Assembly (NCBI RefSeq): GCF_900088535.1
Contig: NZ_LT578417.1
Span: forward strand, 1,302,001-1,366,000
Reading direction: 5' to 3'
From: Cyanobium sp. NIES-981
GTDB lineage: Bacteria; Cyanobacteriota; Cyanobacteriia; PCC-6307; Cyanobiaceae
DNA length: 64,000 bases
Shown here: one piece after another, positions 52,015 through 62,949 of the stretch
Layout of the letters: each line of letters opens with the position of its first letter
Position numbering within the stretch: position 1 is the stretch's first letter
Notes under the pieces: model-generated
Told to the model about the DNA's origin: nothing
What the model saw: only the letters and a program-made list of their open reading frames with translations
Database searches by the model: none
Translations under genes and position numbers: made by a program

Positions 52015-52524
52015 TCAGAGGCTGGGATCCGGACGGCAGAGGCTGCTGCTGGGGCCCGCGCCGGGATCGCCCGCATAGCGCCCCACCCGCACGATCCCCA
52101 GCGGCAGCCCGATCACCAGGCAGCGGCGCAGATCGGTGCCGCTGCCGCTCACGACGGCGGTGCCGCCGTCGATCACCAGCCCGTTGGCCGTGAAGCGCAG
52201 CTGGCTGGGCAGGGTGTGATGCAGCGCCAGGGTGGTGTCGCCCTCCAGCACCGCCGCCTCCAGGCCCTCCTCCCCCTGCAGCGGCAGTGCCAACGGAGTG
52301 CCGGCCACGGTGGCGAGGTCGCGGCTGCGCTCCAGCAGGCTGCCGAGGCGGCGGGCGGCGGCCTCCACCCGGCCGCTGGCGAGCTGCCGCCGGCCGCTGT
52401 CAATCACGAGCAGGGCCAGCAGCGTGAGCAGGGCGAGCGCCACCAGCAGCTCCACCAGGGAAAAACCGCCCGGGCCCGCCGGCCGGGGCCCGCCGCGGCG
52501 CGGGGCTGGGCCTGACCCTGTCAT
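52015..52524 (-). CDS. Minor pseudopilin (GspH/FimT-like)
   Basis: The 169-residue product has the prepilin motif GGFSLVELLVALALLTLLALLVI after a Pro/Arg-rich leader of about 19 residues. It continues with the N-terminal helix and a beta-sandwich-like C-terminal domain (LALPLQGEEGLEAAVL). GspH/FimT pseudopilins initiate pilus assembly. Its ATG overlaps the next upstream gene by 4 bp, indicating an operon. Confidence 0.75.
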   Translation of the reverse strand: MTGSGPAPRRGGPRPAGPGGFSLVELLVALALLTLLALLVIDSGRRQLASGRVEAAARRLGSLLERSRDLATVAGTPLALPLQGEEGLEAAVLEGDTTLALHHTLPSQLRFTANGLVIDGGTAVVSGSGTDLRRCLVIGLPLGIVRVGRYAGDPGAGPSSSLCRPDPSL

Positions 52525-52901
52525 GGCTCCTCCGGCGCGGCGGCGGCCTCCACCCCGCAGAGGCCGTAGGCCGCCGGATCAAACCAGCGCTGCCGCCGCG
52601 CGGCCTCGGCTCCATCCAGCACCACCAGCACCCCGCCGTCCTGGGCCACCCAGGCGCCCTGGGCCGGCAGCCGGGGGGCCAGGGCCGCGAGGGCCGCGTC
52701 GCAGTCGCTGGCCAGGGGGGTGCCGGCGTGCTGCTGCAGCACCGCCTGCACCGCCAGCAGGCGGGTTTCGAGCTGCTCCTGCTCCTGCCGCTGGCGCTCG
52801 GCCCGCTGGCTCCAGCTGGCGGTGCCGCTCCACACCTGCAGCGAACATCCGGCCGAGAGGGCGAACACCCCGGCCCCCACCATCACCTCCACCAGGCTCA
52901 T
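52521..52901 (-). CDS. Minor pseudopilin (PilV/GspI-like), very short leader
   Basis: The 126-residue product starts MSLVEVMVGAGVFALSAG, so the S-L-V-E motif lies at the first residues and there is no room for a normal leader. Either the start is misplaced (another frame would be needed) or the protein is processed differently. The rest is a helix with SQRAERQRQEQEQLETRL and a small domain. It overlaps both neighbours (4 bp each), so it is real, but its export is puzzling. Confidence 0.6.
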   Translation of the reverse strand: MSLVEVMVGAGVFALSAGCSLQVWSGTASWSQRAERQRQEQEQLETRLLAVQAVLQQHAGTPLASDCDAALAALAPRLPAQGAWVAQDGGVLVVLDGAEAARRQRWFDPAAYGLCGVEAAAAPEEP

Positions 52902-53449
52902 GGCGCCGGCTCCGGGCAGGGCGCCGGCAGGGCCTGGCCGCCCAGCAGCCCCTGATCCTGCAGCCCCACCACCCGCGGCGGGGCGTCCTGCCGTTCCCCC
53001 GGGGCGAGGGCCACGCGGAAGGAGGCGCGCCGGGGCGTGGGCGTGGACGCCAGCTCCAGCACCAGGGTGGCCTGGGGCGGCTCCCCCGGCTGGGGGCAGT
53101 AGTGCAGCAGCCGCACGGGGTCGGGCAGGGTCGCCGGCTCCAGCAGCTCGGCCAGGGCGGCGGCAGGGCTGCAGGAGGCGTCCTGGCCCCAGGCGCTGGC
53201 CGGCAGGGCCAGCAGGCAGCGGTGCCGGCGTTGCAGCCGGCCCGTCACCAGCTGGGCGGCGGACATGAGCTGATCCTCCTGGCTGCGCAGGCGCTGCAGC
53301 GCCGCCAGGCGGGAGCGCTCCTGCAGGGCCATCGCCTGCAGCGACAGGCTGCTGAGCACCAGCACCATCGAGGCGGTGGCCGCCAGGGGCAGCACGAAAC
53401 CCTGCGGGGGCCGCGAACGGCGGCCGTGCAAGCGCAAACTCCTGAGCAA
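52898..53449 (-). CDS. Minor pilin (PilX-like)
   Basis: The 183-residue protein has a basic leader (HGRRSRPPQG) followed by FVLPLAATASMVLVLSSLSL, a PilX-type N-terminus in which the +5 Glu is absent. The remainder is a helix (ALQERSRLAALQRLRSQED) and a compact domain with four cysteines. First gene of the operon; the ATGA overlap with the next gene is exact. PilX-like proteins lack Glu at +5 in several lineages. Confidence 0.65.
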   Translation of the reverse strand: MLRSLRLHGRRSRPPQGFVLPLAATASMVLVLSSLSLQAMALQERSRLAALQRLRSQEDQLMSAAQLVTGRLQRRHRCLLALPASAWGQDASCSPAAALAELLEPATLPDPVRLLHYCPQPGEPPQATLVLELASTPTPRRASFRVALAPGERQDAPPRVVGLQDQGLLGGQALPAPCPEPAP

Positions 53450-53502
53450 GGCATCAACGGCGAGGGTCGCCGTTCAGCGTTGCCACAGCCCCGCCCGCTG
53501 GA

Positions 53503-54033
53503 TCAGGCCCCCCAGAGGGAGCGGAGGGCGCGCACATCGGAGCTGGTGAGCCCGCGCCAGCCCCGGTAGTGGTACGACATCACCGTGTCGCGGGTGTCGT
53601 AGCGGCGGTTGAAGCCGTTGCCGAAGGGGTGATCCAGGCCGAGCGTGTGGAGGATCTCGTGGGCCACGATGTGCTTCTCGAGGGAGCGCATCGCCGGCCC
53701 CCCCAGATCCCTCCAGACGATGCGGGCGCCGTAGGCCATGGGCTGGGCATAACCCAGCAGGTCGTCCGGCAGAGCGCTGGCCCGATGGACCTGGATGTCC
53801 GCGGTGGCCCGGCGGCTGACGGCCACAAAACGCACGCCCGTCAGCCGGTCCACCAGGGAGAAGAGCCGGCTCACCGCCCGGCTCTCCTCGGTGGACATGG
53901 GCCCGAAGGCCCGTCCCAGCCCCCTCCCGTTCTTCCAGTAGGCCACGACCCTGTCGCGGCCGGAGGCGTTGTGGAGATGCTGGGCGAAACGGCGGGAGCG
54001 GCGGGTCACCAGCCCCTGGATCGGGATGGCCAT
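53503..54033 (-). CDS. Metzincin-type zinc metalloprotease
   Basis: The 176-residue protein has the zinc motif HEILHTLGLDHP (H125, E126, H129, H135) and a Met-turn VMSYH (M152), the marks of the metzincin clan, closest to M10 matrixin-type enzymes. There is no obvious signal peptide from the chosen ATG, so export would need another route. It is adjacent to the pilin operon and to a secreted-looking protein at 54.07 kb. A role in surface protein turnover is inferred from neighbours. Confidence 0.8.
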   Translation of the reverse strand: MAIPIQGLVTRRSRRFAQHLHNASGRDRVVAYWKNGRGLGRAFGPMSTEESRAVSRLFSLVDRLTGVRFVAVSRRATADIQVHRASALPDDLLGYAQPMAYGARIVWRDLGGPAMRSLEKHIVAHEILHTLGLDHPFGNGFNRRYDTRDTVMSYHYRGWRGLTSSDVRALRSLWGA

Positions 54034-54065
54034 CAGGAGGGGTGGAGACTACCCGCTGGTCTACC

Positions 54066-54638
54066 TCAGAGCCCGCTGATCGGCACCACCCGCAGCTTGG
54101 TGGGATCCACGCCACGGAAGCCCATCACGCCGTTGCCATACGACACGAGATCGTTGTAACCGAAGCTGCGGCCGATGTTGCGCAGGGTCACCACATCCTC
54201 CCGGCCGAAGTTCCGTATCACATAGCGCTGCATGTGATTGAACGGACCGTGGGTTTTGGTGTTGTTGGTGAAGAAGAAGCGGTCGCGGGCGGTGTCGTTG
54301 CCGAAGTTGATCACGCTCTGGCTACGCTTGGTGATGGCGCCGGCGTTGGCCTGGAAGTCGATCAGGTCCGAGCCTTTCGAACCGATGAAGGTCCAGCTGC
54401 GGGCCATGGCGTTGTTCACGCGGAAGCCCGTCACGATGTCGGCGGAATCGATCAGGCCGGCCTTGGCCGCCTGGCGCTGCTTCAGGGACGACACCCGCAT
54501 GGTGGCATCCCAGGCCACGGGCTGCCGCAGCCAGGTGGAATTGCCGGTGAGCTGAATGATGGAGGCTTTACGGCCCCGGGCCCGCTGGGCGGTGATCCAG
54601 TCGGGCTTGGTGACGAAGGCCGAGAGTGGTGCAGACAC
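54066..54638 (-). CDS. Hypothetical protein, beta-rich, possibly secreted
   Basis: The 190-residue protein has strand-rich sequence with GSKGSDLIDFQANAG, a weak RTX/beta-roll-like Gly-Asp pattern, and FGNDTARDRFFFTNN. It ends GFRGVDPTKLRVVPISGL. There is no recognisable N-terminal signal. It lies just upstream of the metalloprotease on the same strand (32 bp). RTX-type substrates are often paired with metzincin or serralysin-like proteases, so the pairing is suggestive. Family unknown. Confidence 0.5.
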   Translation of the reverse strand: MSAPLSAFVTKPDWITAQRARGRKASIIQLTGNSTWLRQPVAWDATMRVSSLKQRQAAKAGLIDSADIVTGFRVNNAMARSWTFIGSKGSDLIDFQANAGAITKRSQSVINFGNDTARDRFFFTNNTKTHGPFNHMQRYVIRNFGREDVVTLRNIGRSFGYNDLVSYGNGVMGFRGVDPTKLRVVPISGL

Positions 54639-54759
54639 GCAGGGCGTGCAGAGAAGCCATGGTTGTAACGCCGCCGCGGCTTATAGCAAGGGCGGGCCAA
54701 TCCGGATCAGAAACTGACCCCGGCAGCGGCAAAACCCAGCGGCTCAGCGCGTAAGCCAA

Positions 54760-56568
<1,809 letters not shown>

Positions 56569-56700
56569 GCGTGGGGTTCGGCCGCTCCGGATGGGCTGGG
56601 TGGCGGCAGCACGGGGCTGGGGAGCACCAATCCTAGGCAGCGGCTGGGGAGTGCCTGTAGGTTGGAGGCGCGTGCCGGTTGACTGCGGGAGCCGAGGCTG

Positions 56701-57330
56701 GTGACGTCCCCCCCCCTGCACCGGTCTCCCCGAAGCAACGGGCCGCCGGCCCGGAGGACGGAGCGGCGGCGCATCGATCGCGAGCAGGGCAGGCAGCTGC
56801 TGTTCGCCGCCGCCCAGGACATCGCCCGCCAGCAGGGCCTGCTCGACGAGGGCACCACCGCCTCGCTCGAACAGTCGGTGCTGAGCCGCACCAGCTTCGC
56901 GCTCAAGACGGAGGAGGGCACGCTGATCGCGCGGCTCCCGCTGCCGGAGGTGCGGCGGATGCTGCGTTTTCGCCACCGCCAGGCCCGGCTGGCCGTGTCC
57001 CGGTTTGACAGCAGCGCCAACCTCGGCCTGGCGGCCCCGATGGATCCGCGCCAGCGCCTGCGGTTGCGCAGCGACGAAGACCGTGCCCTGGTGTGGGCGA
57101 TCAGCCAGGGGCGCCGGTTCCCCTGCATCGGCCCCTGGTGGCGGCACCTGCTGATCGCGGCGGCGCTGCTGCTGCTGGGGGTGCTGCCGGGCGTGGTGTA
57201 TCTGGTGTGGCTCGCCAGCCGCTACCGCAAGCACCGCCAGGCGCTCAACGAGCTGGTGATCCGCTGGCGCAGCCTCGGCAAGCAGGATCCCGACCCCAGC
57301 TTCTTCCGGCTGTACAGCCTCGAGGGCTGA
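56701..57330 (+). CDS. Conserved hypothetical membrane protein
   Basis: The 209-residue protein has a basic, Pro/Arg-rich N-terminus. A central soluble part includes [22 protein letters not shown], a helical region. A single membrane helix lies near residues 145-165 ([21 protein letters not shown]), followed by a short tail. It is divergent from lepA, and nfu follows 56 bp downstream. Its function is not recognised. An unusual feature is a membrane helix near the C-terminus. Confidence 0.55.
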   Translation: MTSPPLHRSPRSNGPPARRTERRRIDREQGRQLLFAAAQDIARQQGLLDEGTTASLEQSVLSRTSFALKTEEGTLIARLPLPEVRRMLRFRHRQARLAVSRFDSSANLGLAAPMDPRQRLRLRSDEDRALVWAISQGRRFPCIGPWWRHLLIAAALLLLGVLPGVVYLVWLASRYRKHRQALNELVIRWRSLGKQDPDPSFFRLYSLEG

Positions 57331-57385
57331 CCCCAGCCCCGGCGGCCATTTCTATGATGGCGGCAGAACACCCGCGGATCGATCG

Positions 57386-57664
57386 ATGAGCACCGAAGCA
57401 GCCACCAGCGAAGCCAGCACCGATCTGGATCCCCGCGCCCTCACGATCGAGAACGTGGAGCGCACCCTCGATGAACTGCGCCCTTACCTGATGGCCGACG
57501 GCGGCAACGTGGAGGTGGTGGAGATCGATGGCCCGATCGTGAAGGTGCGCCTGCAGGGCGCCTGCGGCTCCTGCCCCAGCAGCACCATGACCCTGAAGAT
57601 GGGCATCGAGCGCAAGCTGCGCGAGGCGATTCCCGAAGTGAGCGAGGTGGTGCAGGTGCTGTGA
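57386..57664 (+). CDS. nfu: NifU-like iron-sulfur scaffold protein
   Basis: The 92-residue protein consists of one NifU C-terminal domain with [19 protein letters not shown] and the ligand motif CGSCPSST (C-x-x-C). This single-domain type is the main Fe-S scaffold of cyanobacteria and assembles [4Fe-4S] clusters for photosystem I. A short disordered N-terminus precedes it. It follows the membrane protein by 56 bp on the same strand. High conservation supports an essential role. Confidence 0.92.
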   Translation: MSTEAATSEASTDLDPRALTIENVERTLDELRPYLMADGGNVEVVEIDGPIVKVRLQGACGSCPSSTMTLKMGIERKLREAIPEVSEVVQVL

Positions 57665-57704
57665 ACCACACCGGCTTATGGCTTGCATTGTTTGATGCCG
57701 GTTG

Positions 57705-58379
57705 TCAGCAATCCCCTATGCCGCCACCCGAACTGGCAGGGGGATTGCAGACAAAGACCGTCTTGGCGCGAGCTATCTGGCACTGGGAATAAGCCCCTCC
57801 GCCGGAGTCGGCGAAATTGAGGTTGTAAACAACTGTCCGATTATCGCTGACTCTGCCGCAGTTTCCACCAGATGCAATCACATCAAGAGTTGTTCGCCGC
57901 GCCACAACTCCTGTCACACTAGTGGCCCCGTGATCTAACACCCCATTCCGATTGGAAGGTGGACCACATCGTTTGATGTCCCCATTTAAGTTATAATAAA
58001 AAATCCTTGAAACATTGGTTGCATCCGCGTAGACCCCCGTGGGCCTTGGCACCGTTAATGACACCAAGGATGTACCCCCGTCGGAACATGCTGCATCCAA
58101 TGAGGTGTTGTATTGAATTGCAGAAGACTCCCCTGTTTCAATTGCTAATAGATAGTTAAAACGATTGGCATCTTCTCGAAACCGCTGCCCTCTCTCAATT
58201 CGGCGCACACTCAACATGTGGTTGAGCAAGAGATATCCCACAACACTGAACAGTACCGCAGTAATGACCAAGCCAACTAGAAGCTCGGGGAGCGTGAAAC
58301 CTGCGCTTCTCTGTGAATCAGCAGCTCGAAAGGGCATGCTTTGACCTGATGGCTTCATAAGGCGACGTAATCTGAACAT
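57705..58379 (-). CDS. Minor pseudopilin, A/T-richer cluster
   Basis: The 224-residue product has a leader ending SAG before FTLPELLVGLVITAVLFSVVGY, with the +5 Glu. A long C-terminal region has three Cys pairs and Gly-rich stretches. The base composition is clearly lower in GC than the core genes flanking it. It is last in the four-gene pilin operon, overlapping the next by 25 bp. PilW-like by length, but the assignment is tentative. Confidence 0.7.
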   Translation of the reverse strand: MFRLRRLMKPSGQSMPFRAADSQRSAGFTLPELLVGLVITAVLFSVVGYLLLNHMLSVRRIERGQRFREDANRFNYLLAIETGESSAIQYNTSLDAACSDGGTSLVSLTVPRPTGVYADATNVSRIFYYNLNGDIKRCGPPSNRNGVLDHGATSVTGVVARRTTLDVIASGGNCGRVSDNRTVVYNLNFADSGGGAYSQCQIARAKTVFVCNPPASSGGGIGDC

Positions 58380-58942
58380 GATGCTGACACTGTCGTTGCA
58401 TTAGCCCGGCCTATGTCCACTGAACCCAGGGTTTCTGAGAGGCGAACACAGCGCAGGGGTCCGCCGCCATCTAAGAGCAATTTGATCTCCAATGCTCCCG
58501 AAACTGCCGGACTTGCAATCCACAAACCACGAGGGGTAAAGATGATTGAGTTGCCATTGGTGCTTGCCATTGACACGGTGCTCCCAGACAAGTTGCCAGG
58601 AACGCGAAGCTGCTGAGCATCCCTGGGGCTGCAGGCTGTCTCTACCGAGGCCAGCACCGCTCCACTGGTCATACTGCTCCCGGGGGACAGGGTGATCGCA
58701 CATCCGCCTGTACCGGTGGAGGAATCTACACGCCTTGCGGCTAGGTTGCGTACCTCTTCCAGCCAACCGGCAACTTCAAGGGCTACAGAATTGATACGTT
58801 CTCGGCGAAGCACCGAGTTCATGCCCACTATCGAAACACTAGCGGCAATGCCAAGGATCACAACCACGATGAGCAGCTCAATGGTTGTGATCCCTTCGGC
58901 TTCCTGCGGCGTGGTCTTAGAGTTACGGATGTGATTTGACAT
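58355..58942 (-). CDS. Minor pseudopilin (GspH/FimT-like), A/T-richer cluster
   Basis: The 195-residue product has the prepilin motif EGITTIELLIVVVILGIAASV with Glu at +5 after Gly, in a 17-residue leader. The C-terminal domain is a beta-sandwich-like region (ITLSPGSSMTSGAVL, then ALEIKLLLDGGGPLR) typical of GspH/FimT. It is preceded directly by the PilV-like gene (stop at 58943). Composition is lower in GC than the main chromosome. Confidence 0.78.
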   Translation of the reverse strand: MSNHIRNSKTTPQEAEGITTIELLIVVVILGIAASVSIVGMNSVLRRERINSVALEVAGWLEEVRNLAARRVDSSTGTGGCAITLSPGSSMTSGAVLASVETACSPRDAQQLRVPGNLSGSTVSMASTNGNSIIFTPRGLWIASPAVSGALEIKLLLDGGGPLRCVRLSETLGSVDIGRANATTVSASCSDYVAL

Positions 58943-59518
58943 TCAATTGCACCAAGCAGACAATACAGGTAGAGTTTTCAACACTCTGATTGGGTTTTGG
59001 GTAGCTGTTTGCCATCGGATAACCACAACATGGTTTCCCGAGTTGGAACCGTCCTCACGCTGGGCCGTTTGGCGTGTCACACCTGAGCCTGGCTGGGGAA
59101 GATTATTGATGGCGGCAATAAAGTTAGCGGTAATGTGCGAGGAAGCAGTTGTAGAATTGCAAGCAGAGAAAAAGGCTGTCGCATTGGCGCTTGTCGACGG
59201 GAAGTAGTAGTAGGAAGTTCCTACTGCTTGACCAGGGCATGCCGCAAACGACCCTGTTGGAGTGGTGCAGGCGTTGTAGTTCACGGAGAGTTCACCAATC
59301 CTGGAGATGTCAGCGTCAATCACTGAACCCTGAGATGCCAGGAGCCCCGTCCGACGAATGATATTGATTGCGGTACCGAACAGGCCAGCGGTGGCTGCAA
59401 CTGTGACAGCAATGACAACAGTGCCGACAAGCACCTCTATCAAGGTGAAGCCCGCATCCGAGCCAAGAGCGGATCCAAGCCTCCTGGGTAGAGCTATCGG
59501 TGCCAGATCGTGCTGCAT
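58943..59518 (-). CDS. Minor pseudopilin (PilV-like), A/T-richer cluster
   Basis: The 191-residue product has DAGFTLIEVLVGTVVIAVTVAATAG with a leader of about 22 residues and Glu at +5. The soluble half has two Cys pairs and SNSGNHVVVIRW strands. It lies 3 bp from the PilX-like gene and abuts the GspH-like gene. It is separate from the GC-rich copy at 52.5 kb, so two paralogous sets exist in this window. Confidence 0.72.
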   Translation of the reverse strand: MQHDLAPIALPRRLGSALGSDAGFTLIEVLVGTVVIAVTVAATAGLFGTAINIIRRTGLLASQGSVIDADISRIGELSVNYNACTTPTGSFAACPGQAVGTSYYYFPSTSANATAFFSACNSTTASSHITANFIAAINNLPQPGSGVTRQTAQREDGSNSGNHVVVIRWQTATQNPIRVLKTLPVLSAWCN

Positions 59519-59521
59519 GCC

Positions 59522-61486
59522 CTAAAAACCGGAAGAATGTGTAAAACTACGCGCCATGAAGTCAAAGAAAGGTATTCCGCCGGGCGGGCATGAGGCAGTA
59601 GTACAGAATGAAGGAAGAGAAGCCAATGTCTTTACTGTAATTGCACCATCAAGATCAATGCCATCAGCCCAAATTCTTCCCATAATATTGGGACATGGGT
59701 CATTCGGATAGCGGGGATCAACTGGATCGCATCCCCTTCTATTGCCGCCGCCATTCACACGAATACTAGCTTTAGGCGCATAGAAGTTCATACCTATCGA
59801 GGCTGTCGTGCCATTTAAGTTGAAACTTCCTGTACCAGTAGCGAACACATTAAGAAGCTCAGAAGCATCATACGCAGGGCAGGTTGTAGCTCCGGCTGTG
59901 CATTTGCTTGTAAAAGCAAGCTGAGTATCACCCGGCAACAGCCTCCAAGGGAGCTCACGGGTGCAACGGTTAGACCCTCCTGAATAGTTGGTGGCTGGAG
60001 CTGAGCCTAGACTTGAAGCCTGCCTACAATCCACGCGCTGATATTGGCCGTTCCCTTGATCCATGTAAACGCCGGTATAGGTATTGTCATCAAAAAATAG
60101 ATTGATCTTTGCCGCAGTTGTATCGATAGACATGGTTGTATTATTTCCCAGGGATATTGACCGCATTCTGCAGTTCACCTGGGCATAGGGCACTGGGGGG
60201 CTTGCCGTTGGGTTCGCTGCATTGACAACGTAGCAAGGGTCGGGATTGGTTGGGCTTGTAGCTGTATGGAGCTGCCCATCGAGCCGCTGACAGTTGGATA
60301 CAGATGAGCCACTAAGTTGGCATAGATTAACCCGATTATCTACCGTATCAAAATAAACATAACGGTTGTTATTGTTTCCCAAATTAAGTGCAGCAAATCC
60401 AACCGTGCCGGGGTTAGGGTTGTTGTAAGTCGGCAAGACTAGCCGGAACTCCTGCGGGGCCAAGGAAATTCCCGTATTGCTGGTGCTCGTTCCGGAATTA
60501 CCGATGGTCAAGGTTCCCCCCGTACATCCTGAGCTGGGGGTTCCCGTCAGATCACTGGGCGTTGAAGGTGTCCCGTTCCCGGCCCAACAGATGCCCTGAG
60601 TAATGATATCTCCGTTCTCATCCCTGATATCCTTGGTGTTTCGGCTGCTGTTGGGCCATCCATTGGGGGTACCGTTCAGCGACCCGATAATGCCTCGACC
60701 ACCACCGGGGTTCTGGGTGATCGTGCACGCCTCCCTATCACGGCCCCAGTTCACGGCTCCATTGCTTCCGAACGACCGTTTACAGCACTTGGGCACCACT
60801 TCGAATTCACGCGCCACACGGGCCGTGCTGGTGCGACCGTTACGGGTGGACTCACCACGTACCGTGATTCGAATGAGTGTGCGGTTGCCGCCATTGCGAA
60901 TGTCTGAGAGAAAGTTGGGATTGCTGGCGATTGCAGTTGCAAAGGTGTTGCGATTCTGATCAAGATATTCAATGGATTCCACTACAAAGCGGCGATCTGT
61001 ATTGCCAGCCACCAAATTTTTTGCCGTTCCTCCCGGCAGGAACCGGTCACGGTCAGCTGTCACAACCGATAACGAGGTTGTAGAAGTCTGAACACCTGCA
61101 GAGTCGTACTGCGTACATGGGTTGGTAGCAGAATCCCATGCCGCCGATGTAGCGTTGCCTGCAATCAGGATATGACGGTTTCGCTCCCTATTCATAGTGT
61201 TCGCAAACTCAGCGATTGCACTCTCGGCCGTATCCCTCGCTTCACGGTTCACTCCCTGAGAGAAGGCTCCAAATAATCCGGAGCTCGTGCGGGAAGCGAA
61301 GGCCACAGCTCCAATCACCAGGGCCAGGAAGGTGATGAGCGCCAGCTGAAGCACATACCCACCATCACGCCCCTGTCGAGCCTGCTCAGTGTTGCAGCGC
61401 AACAGCAGCACGATCGGCGCAGGCACACCGGGCGCGCGGCGTTGTTGTGTAACAGAGAATCGGCTGCTGTGCGAAGTGGTAGCCAC
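59522..61486 (-). CDS. Large PilX-like minor pilin
   Basis: The 654-residue protein has a single N-terminal hydrophobic helix (about 42-63, GGYVLQLALITFLALVIGAVA) after a basic leader that lacks a +5 Glu, the PilX pattern. The C-terminal part is a very long Asn/Ser/Thr/Gly-rich extension with many paired cysteines and no recognised enzyme domain. It is first in the operon. Large PilX proteins may display adhesive domains at the pilus tip, analogous to PilY1-type tips. This is inferred from size and composition. Confidence 0.7.
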   Translation of the reverse strand: MATTSHSSRFSVTQQRRAPGVPAPIVLLLRCNTEQARQGRDGGYVLQLALITFLALVIGAVAFASRTSSGLFGAFSQGVNREARDTAESAIAEFANTMNRERNRHILIAGNATSAAWDSATNPCTQYDSAGVQTSTTSLSVVTADRDRFLPGGTAKNLVAGNTDRRFVVESIEYLDQNRNTFATAIASNPNFLSDIRNGGNRTLIRITVRGESTRNGRTSTARVAREFEVVPKCCKRSFGSNGAVNWGRDREACTITQNPGGGRGIIGSLNGTPNGWPNSSRNTKDIRDENGDIITQGICWAGNGTPSTPSDLTGTPSSGCTGGTLTIGNSGTSTSNTGISLAPQEFRLVLPTYNNPNPGTVGFAALNLGNNNNRYVYFDTVDNRVNLCQLSGSSVSNCQRLDGQLHTATSPTNPDPCYVVNAANPTASPPVPYAQVNCRMRSISLGNNTTMSIDTTAAKINLFFDDNTYTGVYMDQGNGQYQRVDCRQASSLGSAPATNYSGGSNRCTRELPWRLLPGDTQLAFTSKCTAGATTCPAYDASELLNVFATGTGSFNLNGTTASIGMNFYAPKASIRVNGGGNRRGCDPVDPRYPNDPCPNIMGRIWADGIDLDGAITVKTLASLPSFCTTASCPPGGIPFFDFMARSFTHSSGF

Positions 61487-61662
61487 GACGTTCTCTATCT
61501 AGACTCTCGCTCAGTAGTCCATGCTACTAAGGCCGATGACGATGGGAAAGCCTTTGGTCTCATCGATCACATGTCTTATGCATCGAGCCCTGGCCCTCTC
61601 ATCCGTCCTGATTGGGCCCGAGACCACCGGCTTTTAGGCTCCCCCTCACCCGCCCCCCCTCC

Positions 61663-62949
61663 GTGCTCGACCAGCGTCTGCTGCGCGACAACCCCGAGCT
61701 GATCGCCGCCCCGCTGGCCCGCCGCGGCCTGAATCCGGACCTGGCCAGCCTGCAGCAGGTCGCCCTGCAGCAGCGCGACCTGCAGGAGACGCGAAGCAGC
61801 CTGCAGGCCGAGGGCAACCGCATCGGCAAGGAGGTGGGTCAGCAGATCAAGGCCGGCGCCGCCCCGGGCGGCCCCGAGGTAAAGGCCCTCAGGGAGCGCG
61901 GCAACGCCATCAAGCAGGAGGTGGCGGCCCTCGAGGAGCGGGAGAAGGGCCTGCAGCAGCAGCTGCACGATGCCCTGCTCGCCCTGCCGAACCTGCCCGC
62001 CGCCGTGGTGCCCGACGGCCGCAGCGAGGCCGACAACGTGGAGGTGAAGCGCTGGGGCACGCCGCGCCAGGAGAGCGGCCTGCAGGAGCACTGGCAGATC
62101 GCCGAGCGGCTGGGCCTGTTCGACACCGAGCGCTCGGTGCGCATCGCCCAGAGCCGCTTCGTGACCCTGCTCGGCCAGGGCGCCCGCCTCGAGCGGGCCC
62201 TGATCAGCTTCATGCTCGATCGGCACCACCGCCGCGGCTACACCGAGGTGATGCCGCCGATCCTGGTGAACAGCGCCAGCCTCACCGCCTCCGGCCAGCT
62301 GCCCAAGTTCGCCGAGGAGAGCTTCCGCTGCTCCGGCGACGACCTCTGGCTCACCCCCACCGCCGAGGTGCCGCTCACCTCCCTGCACCGCGACGAGGTG
62401 ATCCCCGCCGAGCAGCTGCCCCTCAAGTACTGCGCCTACACCCCCTGTTTCCGCCGCGAGGCCGGCTCCTACGGCCGCGACACCCGCGGCCTGATCCGCC
62501 TGCACCAGTTCAACAAGGTGGAGCTCTACTGGTTCTGCCACCCCGACCACTCCGCCGAGGCCCACCAGCAGATCACCGCCGACGCCGAAGCCATCCTCGA
62601 GGCCCTCGAACTCCCCTACCGCCGCATCGAGCTCTGCACGGCTGATCTGGGCTTCTCCGCCGCCCGCACCTTTGATCTGGAGGTGTGGCTGCCGGGCGCC
62701 GGCGCCTACCGCGAGATCTCCAGCTGCTCGGTGTGCAACGACTTCCAGGCCCGCCGCGCCGCCATCCGCTTCAAGGACGCCGACGCCAGAACCACCCAGC
62801 TGGTGCACACCCTCAACGGCAGCGGCCTGGCGGTGGGCCGCACCATGGCCGCCCTGCTCGAGAACGGCCAGCAGGCCAACGGCACGGTGACGCTGCCCGC
62901 GGCCCTGGTGCCCTACTTCGGTGCCGCCGAACTGGTGAGCGAGGGCTGA
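61663..62949 (+). CDS. serS: Serine--tRNA ligase
   Basis: From GTG 61663 (VLDQRLLRDNPELIA, matching the family start MLDxxLxRxNPE) the product has 428 residues. An N-terminal coiled-coil arm (about 25-105) binds the long variable arm of tRNA-Ser. Class II motifs are present: motif 2 CFRREAGSYGRDTRGLIRLHQF and motif 3 region TLNGSGLAVGRTMAALLEN. It charges tRNA-Ser, including the tRNA-Ser(CGA) at 35.7 kb. It runs divergently from the pilin operon. Confidence 0.95.
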   Translation: MLDQRLLRDNPELIAAPLARRGLNPDLASLQQVALQQRDLQETRSSLQAEGNRIGKEVGQQIKAGAAPGGPEVKALRERGNAIKQEVAALEEREKGLQQQLHDALLALPNLPAAVVPDGRSEADNVEVKRWGTPRQESGLQEHWQIAERLGLFDTERSVRIAQSRFVTLLGQGARLERALISFMLDRHHRRGYTEVMPPILVNSASLTASGQLPKFAEESFRCSGDDLWLTPTAEVPLTSLHRDEVIPAEQLPLKYCAYTPCFRREAGSYGRDTRGLIRLHQFNKVELYWFCHPDHSAEAHQQITADAEAILEALELPYRRIELCTADLGFSAARTFDLEVWLPGAGAYREISSCSVCNDFQARRAAIRFKDADARTTQLVHTLNGSGLAVGRTMAALLENGQQANGTVTLPAALVPYFGAAELVSEG

